From: UBA1351 sp965140555 | Lineage (GTDB): Bacteria > Bacillota > Clostridia > Lachnospirales > Vallitaleaceae | Assembly (NCBI GenBank): GCA_965140555.1 | Contig: OZ223259.1 | Span: 2,604,001-2,668,000 of the forward strand | DNA length: 64,000 nt | Reading direction: 5' to 3' | In this document: piece by piece, positions 24,432 through 33,950 of the stretch | Layout of the letters: every line of letters starts with the position of its first letter | How positions within the stretch are numbered: position 1 is the stretch's first letter | Position numbers and translations under genes: made by a program | The notes under the pieces: generated by a model | What the model was told of the DNA's origin: nothing | What the model saw: the letters and a program-made list of their open reading frames with translations, nothing else | Databases searched by the model: none

Positions 24432-24593
24432 AACAAGACAGATGACTTTAGTCATTACATGTGGTAACGATAGTCACAGAGTGGGCTAGGACCATTGACG
24501 AATATCATTTGAGTGTATACAATACTATCATAAGACAATACGTCTTTACATTTGATGAGATGAATATACGCAATATTTGATGAGGCAATAAGG
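24432..24593. other. Non-coding gap, nothing recognised
   Basis: AT-rich spacer between two terminators. Only a short palindrome (ATGACTTTAGTCAT) was noticed. No ORF with a ribosome site and no known RNA motif. Confidence 0.4.
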
Positions 24594-24616
24594 GACGCTC
24601 TGACGAGCGTTTTTTA
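24594..24616 (+). terminator. Second terminator ahead of mfd
   Basis: ACGCTC-TGAC-GAGCGT followed by six T. It ends any transcript coming from the preceding gap. Confidence 0.75.
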
Positions 24617-24692
24617 TTTGCTTTTTTTTTCTATTTAGGCTATCCTAATTTGTAGAATAGAGACCTCTAAGTATTAGAAAGCAGGTGTATTG

Positions 24693-27600
24693 ATGCAAAA
24701 CTTAATCATGCCTTTAGATGAACTCGAAGTTTTTGAACAGGCAAAGAGGCATTTAAAGTATAATAAGACACATATGAATATATCGGGATTAGTGGACTCC
24801 CAAGTTAGCCATTTTATACATGGTTTATTTCAAGACGAAAATAAGGTGATTATAGCCCCAAATGAGCGAAAAGCCAAAGAAATTGTGGAAGATCTTCAGT
24901 TTTATGAAGGGGAGCGCATCCTATTGTATCCGGCTAAGGATTTGATTTTCTATAGTGCAGACGTACATAGTAATGATATTACAAAAGCTAGGATGCAAGT
25001 TATTAAGCGCCTTCTTGATAAAGAAAAGACAACCTTGGTAATGTCCATTGAAGCATTGGTCGATCCGTTGCTTCCCATAGAGACACTGAGAGAACGTGTC
25101 AAGCATATTGAAGTCGGAAGTATAATTGATCTGAAATTTTGGATTGAAGAACTGGTATATATGGGATATGAGCGCGTGGATTTATGCGAATCGCATGGTC
25201 AATTTGCTGTACGTGGTGGTTTGATTGATATCTTTCCGATGGATTTAGACTATATTCTACGTATTGAGCTGTTTGGTGATGAAGTGGATTCTATACGTCG
25301 TGTTAATAGTGAAACACAGAGAACAATCAAAAATATTGAAGAAGCAACCATCATGCCGGCAAGAGAAATTGTAGTCAGCAAATCGCAGATTCAGACAGCG
25401 GTGAAGCGTATTCAAAAAGATTACGAAACGGTGTATAAACAATTTAAAGCGGAAGATAAGCTTGAAGAGGCCCGAGAATTAACGAAGGCAAAAGAGCGAT
25501 TGTTGGAAAAAGTTGAATACTTAGGAAATTTTAATGGGATTGAAACGAATATTTACTATTATTACGAACGTACAGCAACAATTTTGGATTATATCGATCA
25601 ACCTCAAATGATCATTGTTGAACCGACACATGTGGACGAACGTGTCAAAGGTATGGAACATGAATATCATGATAGTATGCAAACGCGTTTGGAAAAGGGG
25701 CATCTACTCCCGACACAAATGAAAATTGGCGGACGTATTCACGGTTTGATTCAAGAAATAGGCGCATATCAAACGACGATGTTGTCCTCACTTTTCCATA
25801 CAAAGCGAGTTTTAGACTATGAAGAAAACCTTCAACTGAATGGGAAATCCATAAATGTATACCATCAAAATTTTGACTTGATGATTAAAGATATCAAGTA
25901 CTATTTGAAACAACGCTATAAATTGGTGCTCATAACAGCGTCTTTAACTCGAAGTAAGCGGTTAAATGAAATGCTTAACGAGCATGATGTGCCAAGCTAT
26001 ATCATTCAGTCAGGAAATGCACCGTTAGTCGAAGGGCATATTGGCATTGCTCATGGACATCTTCATAAAGGATTTGAATATCCGGATATCCGATTTGCGG
26101 TTATTACAGAGTCTGACATGGCGAATACTAAGAAAAAACGTAAAAAGCGACGTAAATTTGATAAAGGAAGTAAGATTGATCATTTTACAGACCTACGTGT
26201 CGGTGATTATATTGTTCATGAACATCATGGAGTCGGTGTTTTTCAAGGGATAGAAACGATTGAAATTGATGGAATTAGCAAAGATTTTATTAAGATTAAT
26301 TATCGCGATAATGGGAGTTTATATATTGCCACCAGTCAGTTGGACGCTATTCAAAAATATATTGGTGCTGAAGGTAAAGGGCCAAAACTGAATAAGTTAG
26401 GGACTCAAGAATGGAAAAAAACAAAGGCAAAAGTACGTGGTGCCGTTGAAGAACTTGCAACAGAGCTTATTGAACTCTATGCTAAAAGAGAGCATTCCAA
26501 AGGACACCAATACAGTACAGATACATTGTGGCAACGTGAATTTGAAGAGATGTTCCCTTATGAGGAAACAGATGACCAGTTAACAGCCATAGAAGATGCC
26601 AAGAATGATATGGAAAGCACACGTATTATGGACCGACTTATATGTGGCGATGTGGGATATGGGAAGACAGAGATTGCTATTCGTGCGGCATTTAAAGCGG
26701 TGCAGGATAGCAAACAAGTTGTCTACTTGGTGCCGACAACGATCCTTGCCCAACAGCACTATAATAATTTTGTACAGCGTATGAAGGATTTTCCTGTGCG
26801 CATCGATATGATGTCACGATTTAGGACTAAAAAGGAACAAGGGGAAACACTTGATGGTTTAGAACGTGGATTAGTGGATATTGTAATCGGAACCCATCGA
26901 TTAGTGTCGAAGGATGTTAAATTTAAAGACCTTGGATTGTTGATTGTTGATGAAGAGCAGCGATTTGGTGTAGCCCACAAAGAACGTATTAAGCAAATGA
27001 AAGATGACGTAGACGTACTTACACTAACAGCAACTCCGATTCCTAGGACGCTTCACATGAGTATGATAGGAATACGTGATATGAGTGTATTGGAAGAGCC
27101 CCCTCATGAGCGTCAACCGATTCAAACCTATGTTCTTGAGCATGATGATGAATTAATTAAAGATGCTATCTATCGTGAAATATCTAGAGAGGGGCAAGTG
27201 TATTATGTCTACAATCGTGTAAAAGATATCGATGAAGTGGCATTAAAGATTGGTAAAATGGTGCCGGAAGCCAATGTGGCATTTGCTCATGGTCAAATGA
27301 GTGAACGTGAATTGGAAGATATAATGGTAGACTTTATTAATGGCGACATTGATGTATTAGTTGCTACGACGATTATAGAAACGGGTTTGGATATTCAAAA
27401 TGTGAATACCATTATTATTCAAGATGCAGACCATATGGGGCTATCACAATTGTACCAATTGCGAGGGCGTGTAGGCCGATCCAATCGTTTGGCCTATGCC
27501 TATCTGACGTATAAGCGCGATAAAGTCCTTCAAGAATATGCAGAAAAGCGACTAAAAGCAATAAAGGAATTCACTGAGTTTGGTTCAGGGTTTCGTATTG

Positions 27601-28199
27601 CTATGCGTGACTTGGAGATACGTGGGGCAGGTAATATACTAGGACAGCGACAGCATGGGCATATGGATGCTGTAGGGTATGATTTGTACTGTAAGTTATT
27701 GGAAGAAGCAGTAATGAAACAGAAAGGCGAGAAAGTAACAGAGAGCTTTGAAACGTCGATTGATTTACCTATTGATGCCTATATACCGCCATACTATATA
27801 CCCGATGAAGTTCAGAAGATTGATAGTTATAAAAAGATAGCGTCTATTATTAAAGAAGAAGATATGGAAGATATATTTGATGAGTTAGTGGATCGTTATG
27901 GTGACTTGCCTCAACCGGTAATGAATCTGTTAGATATTGCTTATGTCAAAAGTATGGCCCAATCCATAGGCGTTACAAGTATTGTTTATAAAAATCATAG
28001 TGTTATATTAGAGGTGAAAGCAGATGCGGATATTGATCCTGTCGGCATTATGGAGGCTATGAATAAAGATCAAAAACATCGCAGGTTTACAGTGAATGAA
28101 CGACCATATTTTACAATTTTACTACAAAAGAAAGAAAAAATGGATATGCTGTCCTATATTAAATCTTTATTACATGATCTAAATGAATTGAAGTCTTAA
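24693..28199 (+). CDS. mfd: Transcription-repair coupling factor
   Basis: This 1168-residue DNA translocase removes stalled RNA polymerase and recruits UvrA. The UvrB-like N-terminal part (about 1-340) is followed by the RNA polymerase-interacting domain (VGDYIVHEHHGVGVFQGIE, about residue 505). The RecG-like helicase has Walker A GDVGYGKTEIA, the DEEQ box (LIVDEEQRFGV), TATPIPRTL and QLRGRVGRS. The C-terminal TRCF domain closes the protein. ATG 24693 is preferred to the adjacent TTG 24690. The foldase lipoprotein gene follows 48 bp later, the usual clostridial order. Confidence 0.97.
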   Translation: MQNLIMPLDELEVFEQAKRHLKYNKTHMNISGLVDSQVSHFIHGLFQDENKVIIAPNERKAKEIVEDLQFYEGERILLYPAKDLIFYSADVHSNDITKARMQVIKRLLDKEKTTLVMSIEALVDPLLPIETLRERVKHIEVGSIIDLKFWIEELVYMGYERVDLCESHGQFAVRGGLIDIFPMDLDYILRIELFGDEVDSIRRVNSETQRTIKNIEEATIMPAREIVVSKSQIQTAVKRIQKDYETVYKQFKAEDKLEEARELTKAKERLLEKVEYLGNFNGIETNIYYYYERTATILDYIDQPQMIIVEPTHVDERVKGMEHEYHDSMQTRLEKGHLLPTQMKIGGRIHGLIQEIGAYQTTMLSSLFHTKRVLDYEENLQLNGKSINVYHQNFDLMIKDIKYYLKQRYKLVLITASLTRSKRLNEMLNEHDVPSYIIQSGNAPLVEGHIGIAHGHLHKGFEYPDIRFAVITESDMANTKKKRKKRRKFDKGSKIDHFTDLRVGDYIVHEHHGVGVFQGIETIEIDGISKDFIKINYRDNGSLYIATSQLDAIQKYIGAEGKGPKLNKLGTQEWKKTKAKVRGAVEELATELIELYAKREHSKGHQYSTDTLWQREFEEMFPYEETDDQLTAIEDAKNDMESTRIMDRLICGDVGYGKTEIAIRAAFKAVQDSKQVVYLVPTTILAQQHYNNFVQRMKDFPVRIDMMSRFRTKKEQGETLDGLERGLVDIVIGTHRLVSKDVKFKDLGLLIVDEEQRFGVAHKERIKQMKDDVDVLTLTATPIPRTLHMSMIGIRDMSVLEEPPHERQPIQTYVLEHDDELIKDAIYREISREGQVYYVYNRVKDIDEVALKIGKMVPEANVAFAHGQMSERELEDIMVDFINGDIDVLVATTIIETGLDIQNVNTIIIQDADHMGLSQLYQLRGRVGRSNRLAYAYLTYKRDKVLQEYAEKRLKAIKEFTEFGSGFRIAMRDLEIRGAGNILGQRQHGHMDAVGYDLYCKLLEEAVMKQKGEKVTESFETSIDLPIDAYIPPYYIPDEVQKIDSYKKIASIIKEEDMEDIFDELVDRYGDLPQPVMNLLDIAYVKSMAQSIGVTSIVYKNHSVILEVKADADIDPVGIMEAMNKDQKHRRFTVNERPYFTILLQKKEKMDMLSYIKSLLHDLNELKS

Positions 28200-28247
28200 T
28201 GCGAAGTGTCTATAATAGAGTTATATTATTAGACTGGAGCGAGGCGA

Positions 28248-29393
28248 ATGCACTTGGGGAATGGTCGAAGGACCTTTGGCAACCATATAAAAAGAATAGC
28301 ATATATAGTATTGCTGCTTTTTACCGGCAGTCTTTTAGCATGCAGTGAATCTGTAAAACCTGATACGGAAGAAGAATCCTATGTCTTCAAAGTGGATAAT
28401 AACATAGTAGAAGAGCCTGAAGTGATGGTATATATTTATCAGGTGATGAATGACTTTGAAGAGGTAGGTGGCGAAGGTGTCTGGGAATTTGAAGACTTTT
28501 CAGGTGGAAAGAGTGCGGTAGAAGTAGCAAAAGGTGCAGTTATTGATAATATTGTGCGAATAAAAGTGTTACAAGATAAAGCTGTTGAAATGGCGATTAC
28601 ATTAACTTCGGAAGAGTCGACCGATACTATATCGGAGGCAGATGCGTATTATGCATCCATGGATGAAGGGTATAAAGACAAGTATGGTATTGAGGATATT
28701 CAAATGCGTCGTGTTTTTAAGGAATATGCAGTTGCAGCTAAAGTATTGACAACAATTACTGAAGATTTTGTTCCGAAAGATGAAGATATACAAGCTGAAA
28801 TGCAGAAAAATCAAGAATATATGAATATTCGAGAAATTGAACCCGAAATATTATTAACAGAGATGACCTATGAACGTTTTTATTTGACTAAAATTGAGGA
28901 TGGAACAGAGGAAGGTCCTGTTCTTCTTGAGGAAGATGTGATTAACAAAAAACGGGAGTTAGCTCAAGAGGTGTTGACAAGAGCCCAAGAAGGAGAAGAT
29001 TTCTCTAAGCTCATTGAAGAAGAGGGAGATGAGGCTCAGGTGACGTTTTCTTTTTCAGAAGCGTTGATACCGGAAGAATATGAGTCCGTAATACGCTATC
29101 TTGAAGTGGGACAGTATAGCGATGTCATCGAAACGGATAATGGATTTCATATTTTTAAATTGATATCTGTTAGCCAGCCTACTGAAGATGATTTAGAGTT
29201 ATTTCATAGTAATTTTGTGAGTTATGAAGAACAGTTAAGAGTTACGGCTATTGATGATTTGAAGAAAAGAGCTTTTGATTCTTTGTATCTAGAATGGAAG
29301 CAAAATGCCAATGTTATTATTAATACGGAGAAATGGAACAACATTCAGATGAAAGAATTGGTCGAGGACTACTCTATGGCATATTCAAAATGA
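28248..29393 (+). CDS. Foldase lipoprotein, SurA/PrsA-like (parvulin-type)
   Basis: This 381-residue exported protein has a lipobox (SLLAC) after a basic start and a hydrophobic segment (residues 17-32). A SurA-N-like helical region (about 50-190) precedes a parvulin-like domain (about 195-310; AREGEDFSKLIEEEGDEAQ-type, EYESVIRYLEVGQYSDVIETDNGFHIFKL). It probably helps exported proteins fold outside the membrane. The parvulin core is degenerate in places, so isomerase activity is uncertain. It follows mfd as in many clostridia. Copy 1 of a duplicated terminator module begins right after its stop. Confidence 0.82.
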   Translation: MHLGNGRRTFGNHIKRIAYIVLLLFTGSLLACSESVKPDTEEESYVFKVDNNIVEEPEVMVYIYQVMNDFEEVGGEGVWEFEDFSGGKSAVEVAKGAVIDNIVRIKVLQDKAVEMAITLTSEESTDTISEADAYYASMDEGYKDKYGIEDIQMRRVFKEYAVAAKVLTTITEDFVPKDEDIQAEMQKNQEYMNIREIEPEILLTEMTYERFYLTKIEDGTEEGPVLLEEDVINKKRELAQEVLTRAQEGEDFSKLIEEEGDEAQVTFSFSEALIPEEYESVIRYLEVGQYSDVIETDNGFHIFKLISVSQPTEDDLELFHSNFVSYEEQLRVTAIDDLKKRAFDSLYLEWKQNANVIINTEKWNNIQMKELVEDYSMAYSK

Positions 29394-29394
29394 T

Positions 29395-29535
29395 AAAAGA
29401 CATATAAAGAACATGCTATAGACATGGGTAACACACATGAAGGGTCTAGTATAGAACTTGTAAAAATTATATATTAGAATCCCCTCTCATTATAGCCAGC
29501 GAAAAGGAGAAACGTTCTGTTTCTCCTTTTTGCTG
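29395..29535 (+). repeat. 141-bp direct repeat with terminator, copy 1
   Basis: AAAAGACATATAAAGAACATG...TTTGCTG, repeated at 29557-29697 (162-bp period) with only a few changes (for example GCTATAGACATGGG versus GTTATAGACATGAG). Each copy ends in a strong terminator hairpin. No ORF is seen. Confidence 0.9.
29502..29531 (+). terminator. Terminator in repeat copy 1
   Basis: 12-bp stem AAAAGGAGAAAC/GTTTCTCCTTTT with T-run. Confidence 0.9.
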
Positions 29536-29556
29536 CCCTGAAAGATGAAAAAGAGG

Positions 29557-29697
29557 AAAAGACATATAAAGAACATGTTATAGACATGAGTAACACACAT
29601 GAAGAGTCTAGTATAGAACTTGTAAAAATTATATATTAGAATCCCCTCTCATTATAGCCAGCGAAAAGGAGAAACGTTCTGTTTCTCCTTTTTGCTG
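29557..29697 (+). repeat. 141-bp direct repeat with terminator, copy 2
   Basis: Near-identical second copy, separated from the first by 21 bp. Retaining both the upstream sequence and the hairpin suggests recent tandem duplication of a 3' UTR or a small RNA. Confidence 0.9.
29664..29693 (+). terminator. Terminator in repeat copy 2
   Basis: Same 12-bp stem and T-run as in copy 1. Confidence 0.9.
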
Positions 29698-29779
29698 TTT
29701 ACTATTGCATTCAAAGACTAAATATGACATACTAAAAAAAGATATTTTAGGAAAATTTAAGAAAGGTTTGGGTGAAAGT

Positions 29780-30496
29780 ATGTACAAACATTATGTTTTT
29801 GACTTTTACGGAACATTGGCAGATGTAGCCATTAATGAAGATAAAGAAGAGTTGTGGGAACGCATGAGTCTTTTTTATTCCTTCTATGGTGCAAACTATG
29901 ATGCCGATGAATTGAAAGAGCGATTCTATAAATATACGACAAAGCTACAAGAGTCTTTTGAAGATCCGAATAAGGGAGAAATAGATTTAGAGGATGTCTT
30001 TTATCAACTCTTCAAAAAAAGAAAAATCAAACCAAAGAAGAAAATGGTTAAAGAGGCAGCGAGACAATTTAGAGTTTTGAGCATTGAGTCATTTGAAATA
30101 AAGCCGGGAGTTAGAAAAGTTCTTCAAGGAATCAAAGATGCAGGCAAGCGCATTTATTTGTTGACAAACGGGCAAGCAACATTTGTGTCGGATGAATTGT
30201 TAGCCTTAGGTATTGATGAATTCTTTGACGGCGTTTATACGAGCTCAGATTTGACAATCAAATTACCTGCATCTGAAGCATTTGATAAAGTAGGTGAAGA
30301 GGAAAAAATATCCGCAAAAAAAACAGTCTATATCAGCTCAGATTATGATAATGGTATCAAAGGTGCAGCAGAGTATGGTTTTGATACGTTGTATATATAT
30401 GATGGACAAGGTAAAGATGAGAAAGCAGGAAAAGCAACGTATGTAATTAATGATATGGACATAAAAAAAATACTTGACATGACAGTTAAGAAATAG
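29780..30496 (+). CDS. HAD-superfamily hydrolase
   Basis: This 238-residue phosphatase-like protein has motif I DFYGTLADV (residues 8-16), motif II LLTNGQ, motif III lysine in IKLPASEAF and motif IV SSDYDNGIKGA. The second Asp of the usual DxDGT motif is Tyr, as in haloacid dehalogenases. That leaves open whether it is a phosphatase or acts on C-halogen or other bonds. ATG 29780 fits GGGTGAAAG. The upstream frame from 29705 has no ribosome site. The membrane protein gene follows 8 bp later. Confidence 0.85.
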   Translation: MYKHYVFDFYGTLADVAINEDKEELWERMSLFYSFYGANYDADELKERFYKYTTKLQESFEDPNKGEIDLEDVFYQLFKKRKIKPKKKMVKEAARQFRVLSIESFEIKPGVRKVLQGIKDAGKRIYLLTNGQATFVSDELLALGIDEFFDGVYTSSDLTIKLPASEAFDKVGEEEKISAKKTVYISSDYDNGIKGAAEYGFDTLYIYDGQGKDEKAGKATYVINDMDIKKILDMTVKK

Positions 30497-30504
30497 GGGA
30501 CGTT

Positions 30505-31602
30505 ATGAATACAAATCAGTTAAAAAGTGGTGCGAAAGAAGGTCTTAGAATTGGATTGTTGGTTTTTCTTATCTGTTTTGCTGTAAGTATACTCTTATCA
30601 ACAATAGGGCATTTTTTATGGCTAGATGATTTAAATCAAATTATTAATGGCTCACTTTCAGTGGCGCCTCAGGTGTCCTTGTGGAGAATCATGCAAGGTG
30701 CAGGTTTTGTGATGAATATCATTGTATTCTCGACAGCGAATACACCGCTTGATGCCTCAGGTATACACGTAGGTTTGCTAATTTTAGGGATTTTGCCATG
30801 GTTGGTATTTTTTATCGTGGAACGTATGCGTGTCAAGAATAAAGAAATGAGTATTGAAATAGTTGTCCAAGCCTTGGCTTCAGCAATGGTATATAGTGGG
30901 ATTTTGGCGGCGTTTTCATGGATTACACATGGAGATTATCTGGGAATGCATTTGAATTTTGCATCGATACTTAATCTGTTCATGGGAATCGTAGTGCTCT
31001 TTATCATGCATCTATCCGTGTATGTAAATCCTAAAGAAATACAATGGGTTGGTGTGCGCTATGCTCTTTTCGCACTGGCGATTTTTATTGGACTAGGATT
31101 GATTGTCGGCTTTATAGGAGTGCTTATATTAGGTATTCGTTATACAGGACATGTTCTTATGGCGTTTATTGCTGCCTTAGTACTTGCTCCTAATTTGGGC
31201 GTGTACGCACTCTATACCTTTATGGGAGGCAGTCTCACCTTTGGGGATCAACTTATAACGTTGATGAATAATTTTGGTATAAGCTTGGACTTTACAACAT
31301 TACCTATTGCAGTCCGATTTGCTTTCTTGATTCTGTTTATTACTATATTGTTTACAATCATCTGGCGAATGAAAGAAGGAATGTATTGGTTTCAGCTACC
31401 GGTCTTTGCTATGACGTTTAGCATGATTAGTGTTGTGGGAGCTTATATTACGTCAATCAATTTGGGAGCGGTTAAAGATCTTCTGGAAATAGAATTCGGT
31501 TTTTCGCTTCTTTTTGCTTTTGCAGTTCCTTTTATAATCAGTATGGTATTGGGGATATTGGTTTACCTTATTCGTTATGTTATCGGAGAACTTGCTAAGT
31601 AA
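30505..31602 (+). CDS. Polytopic membrane protein of unknown function
   Basis: This 365-residue protein has about eight or nine membrane segments (for example near 13-35, 88-105, 122-142, 150-172, 185-212, 218-238, 275-295, 310-330 and 338-362). Long hydrophobic stretches dominate and no catalytic or transporter motif is seen. Start ATG 30505 has GGGGACG just upstream. It lies in an operon with the HAD hydrolase (8-bp gap) and ends before the proS promoter. I do not recognise a family. Confidence 0.7.
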   Translation: MNTNQLKSGAKEGLRIGLLVFLICFAVSILLSTIGHFLWLDDLNQIINGSLSVAPQVSLWRIMQGAGFVMNIIVFSTANTPLDASGIHVGLLILGILPWLVFFIVERMRVKNKEMSIEIVVQALASAMVYSGILAAFSWITHGDYLGMHLNFASILNLFMGIVVLFIMHLSVYVNPKEIQWVGVRYALFALAIFIGLGLIVGFIGVLILGIRYTGHVLMAFIAALVLAPNLGVYALYTFMGGSLTFGDQLITLMNNFGISLDFTTLPIAVRFAFLILFITILFTIIWRMKEGMYWFQLPVFAMTFSMISVVGAYITSINLGAVKDLLEIEFGFSLLFAFAVPFIISMVLGILVYLIRYVIGELAK

Positions 31603-31618
31603 TGCGTGGAATAGTCAC

Positions 31619-31647
31619 TTGACAGATTCAGACAATTGAGCTATGAT
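31619..31647 (+). promoter_or_regulatory. Promoter of proS
   Basis: TTGACA at 31619-31624, 17-bp spacer, TATGAT at 31642-31647. Confidence 0.8.
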
Positions 31648-31692
31648 ATTTGATAATTAAAGATGGAATATGACGTTGATAAGAATTAGTAT

Positions 31693-31906
31693 ATGACACG
31701 AACTATTATAGAGAAGGAATCCTAGGCTGGAAGATTCTATAGGAAACGGTTGTAGAACCTATCTTGGAGTTTTATATGAAAATATAACGTGTGCCTTACG
31801 ATATAAAGGTATAGAGATGTGCTGTACTTGTATATTAAGTTCGGAGCATGAACTAGGGTGGTAACACGATATGAACTTCGTCCCTTATGGGATGGAGTTT
31901 TTTTGT
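31693..31906 (+). promoter_or_regulatory. Proline T-box leader
   Basis: Stem I carries the specifier loop GAACCTATC with Pro codon CCT at 31758-31760. The T-box sequence AACTAGGGTGGTAACACG lies at 31851-31868. A terminator follows. Uncharged tRNA-Pro would pair with CCT and with the T-box bulge and allow transcription of proS. The T-box differs slightly from the usual GGTGGTACCGCG. Confidence 0.92.
31873..31904 (+). terminator. Attenuator of the proS T-box
   Basis: AACTTCGTCCC-TTAT-GGGATGGAGTT with T-run; competes with the antiterminator. Confidence 0.9.
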
Positions 31907-31968
31907 GTGATTTGAGAAGAGTTGTAAGTAATATAATGATGATGTTCTAATGAAGAAAGGTGATAAAA

Positions 31969-33408
31969 ATGGCAAAGGATAAGAAAATGGTTGAGGCGAT
32001 AACGTCTATGGAGGATGATTTCGCAAAATGGTATACGGATGTTGTTAAGAAAGCCGAACTAGCGGATTATTCTAGTGTCCGTGGGTGTATGGTAATTAAA
32101 CCTTATGGATACGGTATATGGGAACTTATGCAAAAAGAGTTGGATACACGTTTTAAGAAAACAGGGCATCAAAATGTATATATGCCTATGTTTATTCCTG
32201 AGAGTTTATTGCAAAAAGAAAAAGATCACGTGGAAGGTTTTGCGCCTGAAGTTGCATGGGTAACGCATGGTGGTAATGAGAAGCTACAAGAACGACTATG
32301 TGTACGTCCGACATCAGAAACGCTTTTTTGCGAGTTCTATTCGAATGATATTGAATCCTATCGTGATCTTCCAAGATTATATAATCAATGGTGTTCGGTG
32401 GTTCGTTGGGAAAAAACAACACGTCCTTTCTTGCGTTCTATGGAATTTTTATGGCAGGAAGGTCACACAGCTCATGCTAATGCCCAAGAAGCAGAAAAAG
32501 AAACCATTAACATGTTGAATCTATACGCAGAATTTGCAGAAAACGTTTTGGCGATTCCTATGCTTAAAGGTCAAAAAACAGATAAAGAAAAATTTGCAGG
32601 AGCTCATGCAACCTATACGATTGAAAGTTTAATGCATGACGGGAAAGCACTTCAATCCGGAACAAGTCATAACTTTGGTGATGGTTTTGCTAAGGCCTTC
32701 GGCATTCAATATACAGACGAAAACAATAAGCTTCAATATGTACATCAAACATCATGGGGTGTTTCAACACGATTGATGGGTGCCATTATTATGGTCCATG
32801 GCGATGATAACGGATTGGTTTTACCTCCGATGGTAGCACCGACTCAGGCAGTCATTATTCCGATTATGCAGAAAAAAGAAGGCGTTCTAGAAAAAGCTGA
32901 ATCCTTAAAAGAACGCTTGTTGGATGTGGGTATCCGTGTTCGAGTGGATGACTCCAATAAGAGTCCGGGGTGGAAGTTCAGCGAATATGAGATGAAAGGT
33001 GTTCCTGTTCGTATTGAAATCGGGCCTAAAGATATCCAAAATAATCAGGCGGTTGTTGTACGACGTGACAGTCGTGAAAAGATTTTTGTCAATCTTGATG
33101 AACTAGAAACAACAGTTTCACAAATTTTGAAGGATGTTCAAAAAGATTTATTAGAAAAAGCTCGTGCCCACAAGGAGGCACACACTTACAGCGCTACAAA
33201 TCTTGATGAAATGAGTGCGATTTTGCAAGAAAATCCGGGCTTTGTTAAGGCAATGTGGTGCGGTGATGAAGAGTGTGAGAATCAAGTGAAAGAGGTGGCA
33301 GGAGCAAGTTCACGTTGTATTCCTTTTGAACAGGAACATATTTCAGATGAGTGTGTATGTTGTCATAAGCCAGCAGAGAAAATGGTTGTCTGGGGAAAAG
33401 CTTACTAA
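31969..33408 (+). CDS. proS: Prolyl-tRNA synthetase, archaeal/eukaryotic-type
   Basis: This 479-residue class II synthetase charges tRNA-Pro. It is the short type without the bacterial editing insert. Motif regions include YMPMFIPESLL, RPTSETLFCEFY and RWEKTTRPFLRS, and motif 3 SWGVSTRLMGAII. The anticodon-binding domain spans about 285-400. The C-terminal zinc-like region has Cys pairs (CGDEEC; CVCCHK). ATG 31969 lies just downstream of AGAAAGGTGA. Regulated by the proline T-box. Confidence 0.96.
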   Translation: MAKDKKMVEAITSMEDDFAKWYTDVVKKAELADYSSVRGCMVIKPYGYGIWELMQKELDTRFKKTGHQNVYMPMFIPESLLQKEKDHVEGFAPEVAWVTHGGNEKLQERLCVRPTSETLFCEFYSNDIESYRDLPRLYNQWCSVVRWEKTTRPFLRSMEFLWQEGHTAHANAQEAEKETINMLNLYAEFAENVLAIPMLKGQKTDKEKFAGAHATYTIESLMHDGKALQSGTSHNFGDGFAKAFGIQYTDENNKLQYVHQTSWGVSTRLMGAIIMVHGDDNGLVLPPMVAPTQAVIIPIMQKKEGVLEKAESLKERLLDVGIRVRVDDSNKSPGWKFSEYEMKGVPVRIEIGPKDIQNNQAVVVRRDSREKIFVNLDELETTVSQILKDVQKDLLEKARAHKEAHTYSATNLDEMSAILQENPGFVKAMWCGDEECENQVKEVAGASSRCIPFEQEHISDECVCCHKPAEKMVVWGKAY

Positions 33409-33433
33409 ACTATATACTTTTGTCGTCTTAATC
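33408..33433 (+). repeat. 3' fragment of the structured element, after proS
   Basis: AACTATATACTTTTGTCGTC and TTAATC match the 3' end of the 121-nt element (AACTATATGCTTTTGTCGAC, CTAATC) with few differences. The 5' arm is absent, so it cannot form the full fold. It overlaps the last base of the proS stop. Confidence 0.5.
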
Positions 33434-33451
33434 TTTGTAGAATAAAATAAG

Positions 33452-33487
33452 AAAAAAAGAGTTGTCCCTATGGACAACTCTTTTTTT
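33452..33487. terminator. Bidirectional terminator between proS and the NifU-like gene
   Basis: AAAAAAAGAGTTGTCC/GGACAACTCTTTTTTT; good for both converging transcripts. Confidence 0.92.
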
Positions 33488-33526
33488 GATACTACAACGC
33501 ATAATGGTCATGTATACATGAATAGT

Positions 33527-33748
33527 TTAGGCGCTAATAACTTCAGTGACACCAGGTACTTGCTCGACAAGGACTGTTTGGATGAAGTTTTTCAATGTCA
33601 TTGTTGACATTGGACATCCTCCACATGCTCCTAATAATCTTAATGCAACGACACCTTGATCATTGACACCTATAAATTCAACATCGCCACCATCACGTTG
33701 AAGAGCGGGACGTACTTGTTCCAATGCTGCTAAGATTTTTTCTTCCAT
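33527..33748 (-). CDS. NifU-like C-terminal-domain Fe-S protein
   Basis: This 73-residue protein is a single NifU C-terminal domain: EEKILAALEQVRPALQRDGG, VALRLLGACGGCPMSTMTL with the CxxC that holds a [4Fe-4S] cluster for transfer. Three ATGs follow one another; the third (33748) has the best distance to AAGGAG. Relatives in Firmicutes help deliver Fe-S clusters. Monocistronic, with a shared terminator. Confidence 0.9.
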   Translation of the reverse strand: MEEKILAALEQVRPALQRDGGDVEFIGVNDQGVVALRLLGACGGCPMSTMTLKNFIQTVLVEQVPGVTEVISA

Positions 33749-33858
33749 CATCATGCTCCTTTTGTTTGGAAAATTTCATACTACGTTATCATACTGCCAT
33801 TTTTTCTGTTTGTCAATATATCCGAGTGAAAAAGTAGGAATTATAACAAAGTTTCCGC

Positions 33859-33887
33859 TTGTGCTACATGCATTAGAATGCTATAAT
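33859..33887 (+). promoter_or_regulatory. Promoter of the diguanylate cyclase gene
   Basis: TTGTGC at 33859-33864, 17-bp spacer, TATAAT at 33882-33887. Confidence 0.6.
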
Positions 33888-33950
33888 TGGTCTGTATGCA
33901 CCAAATTTTCTACAAATATAAGTGTAGATTGAAAAGATGTGGTAACGCCT

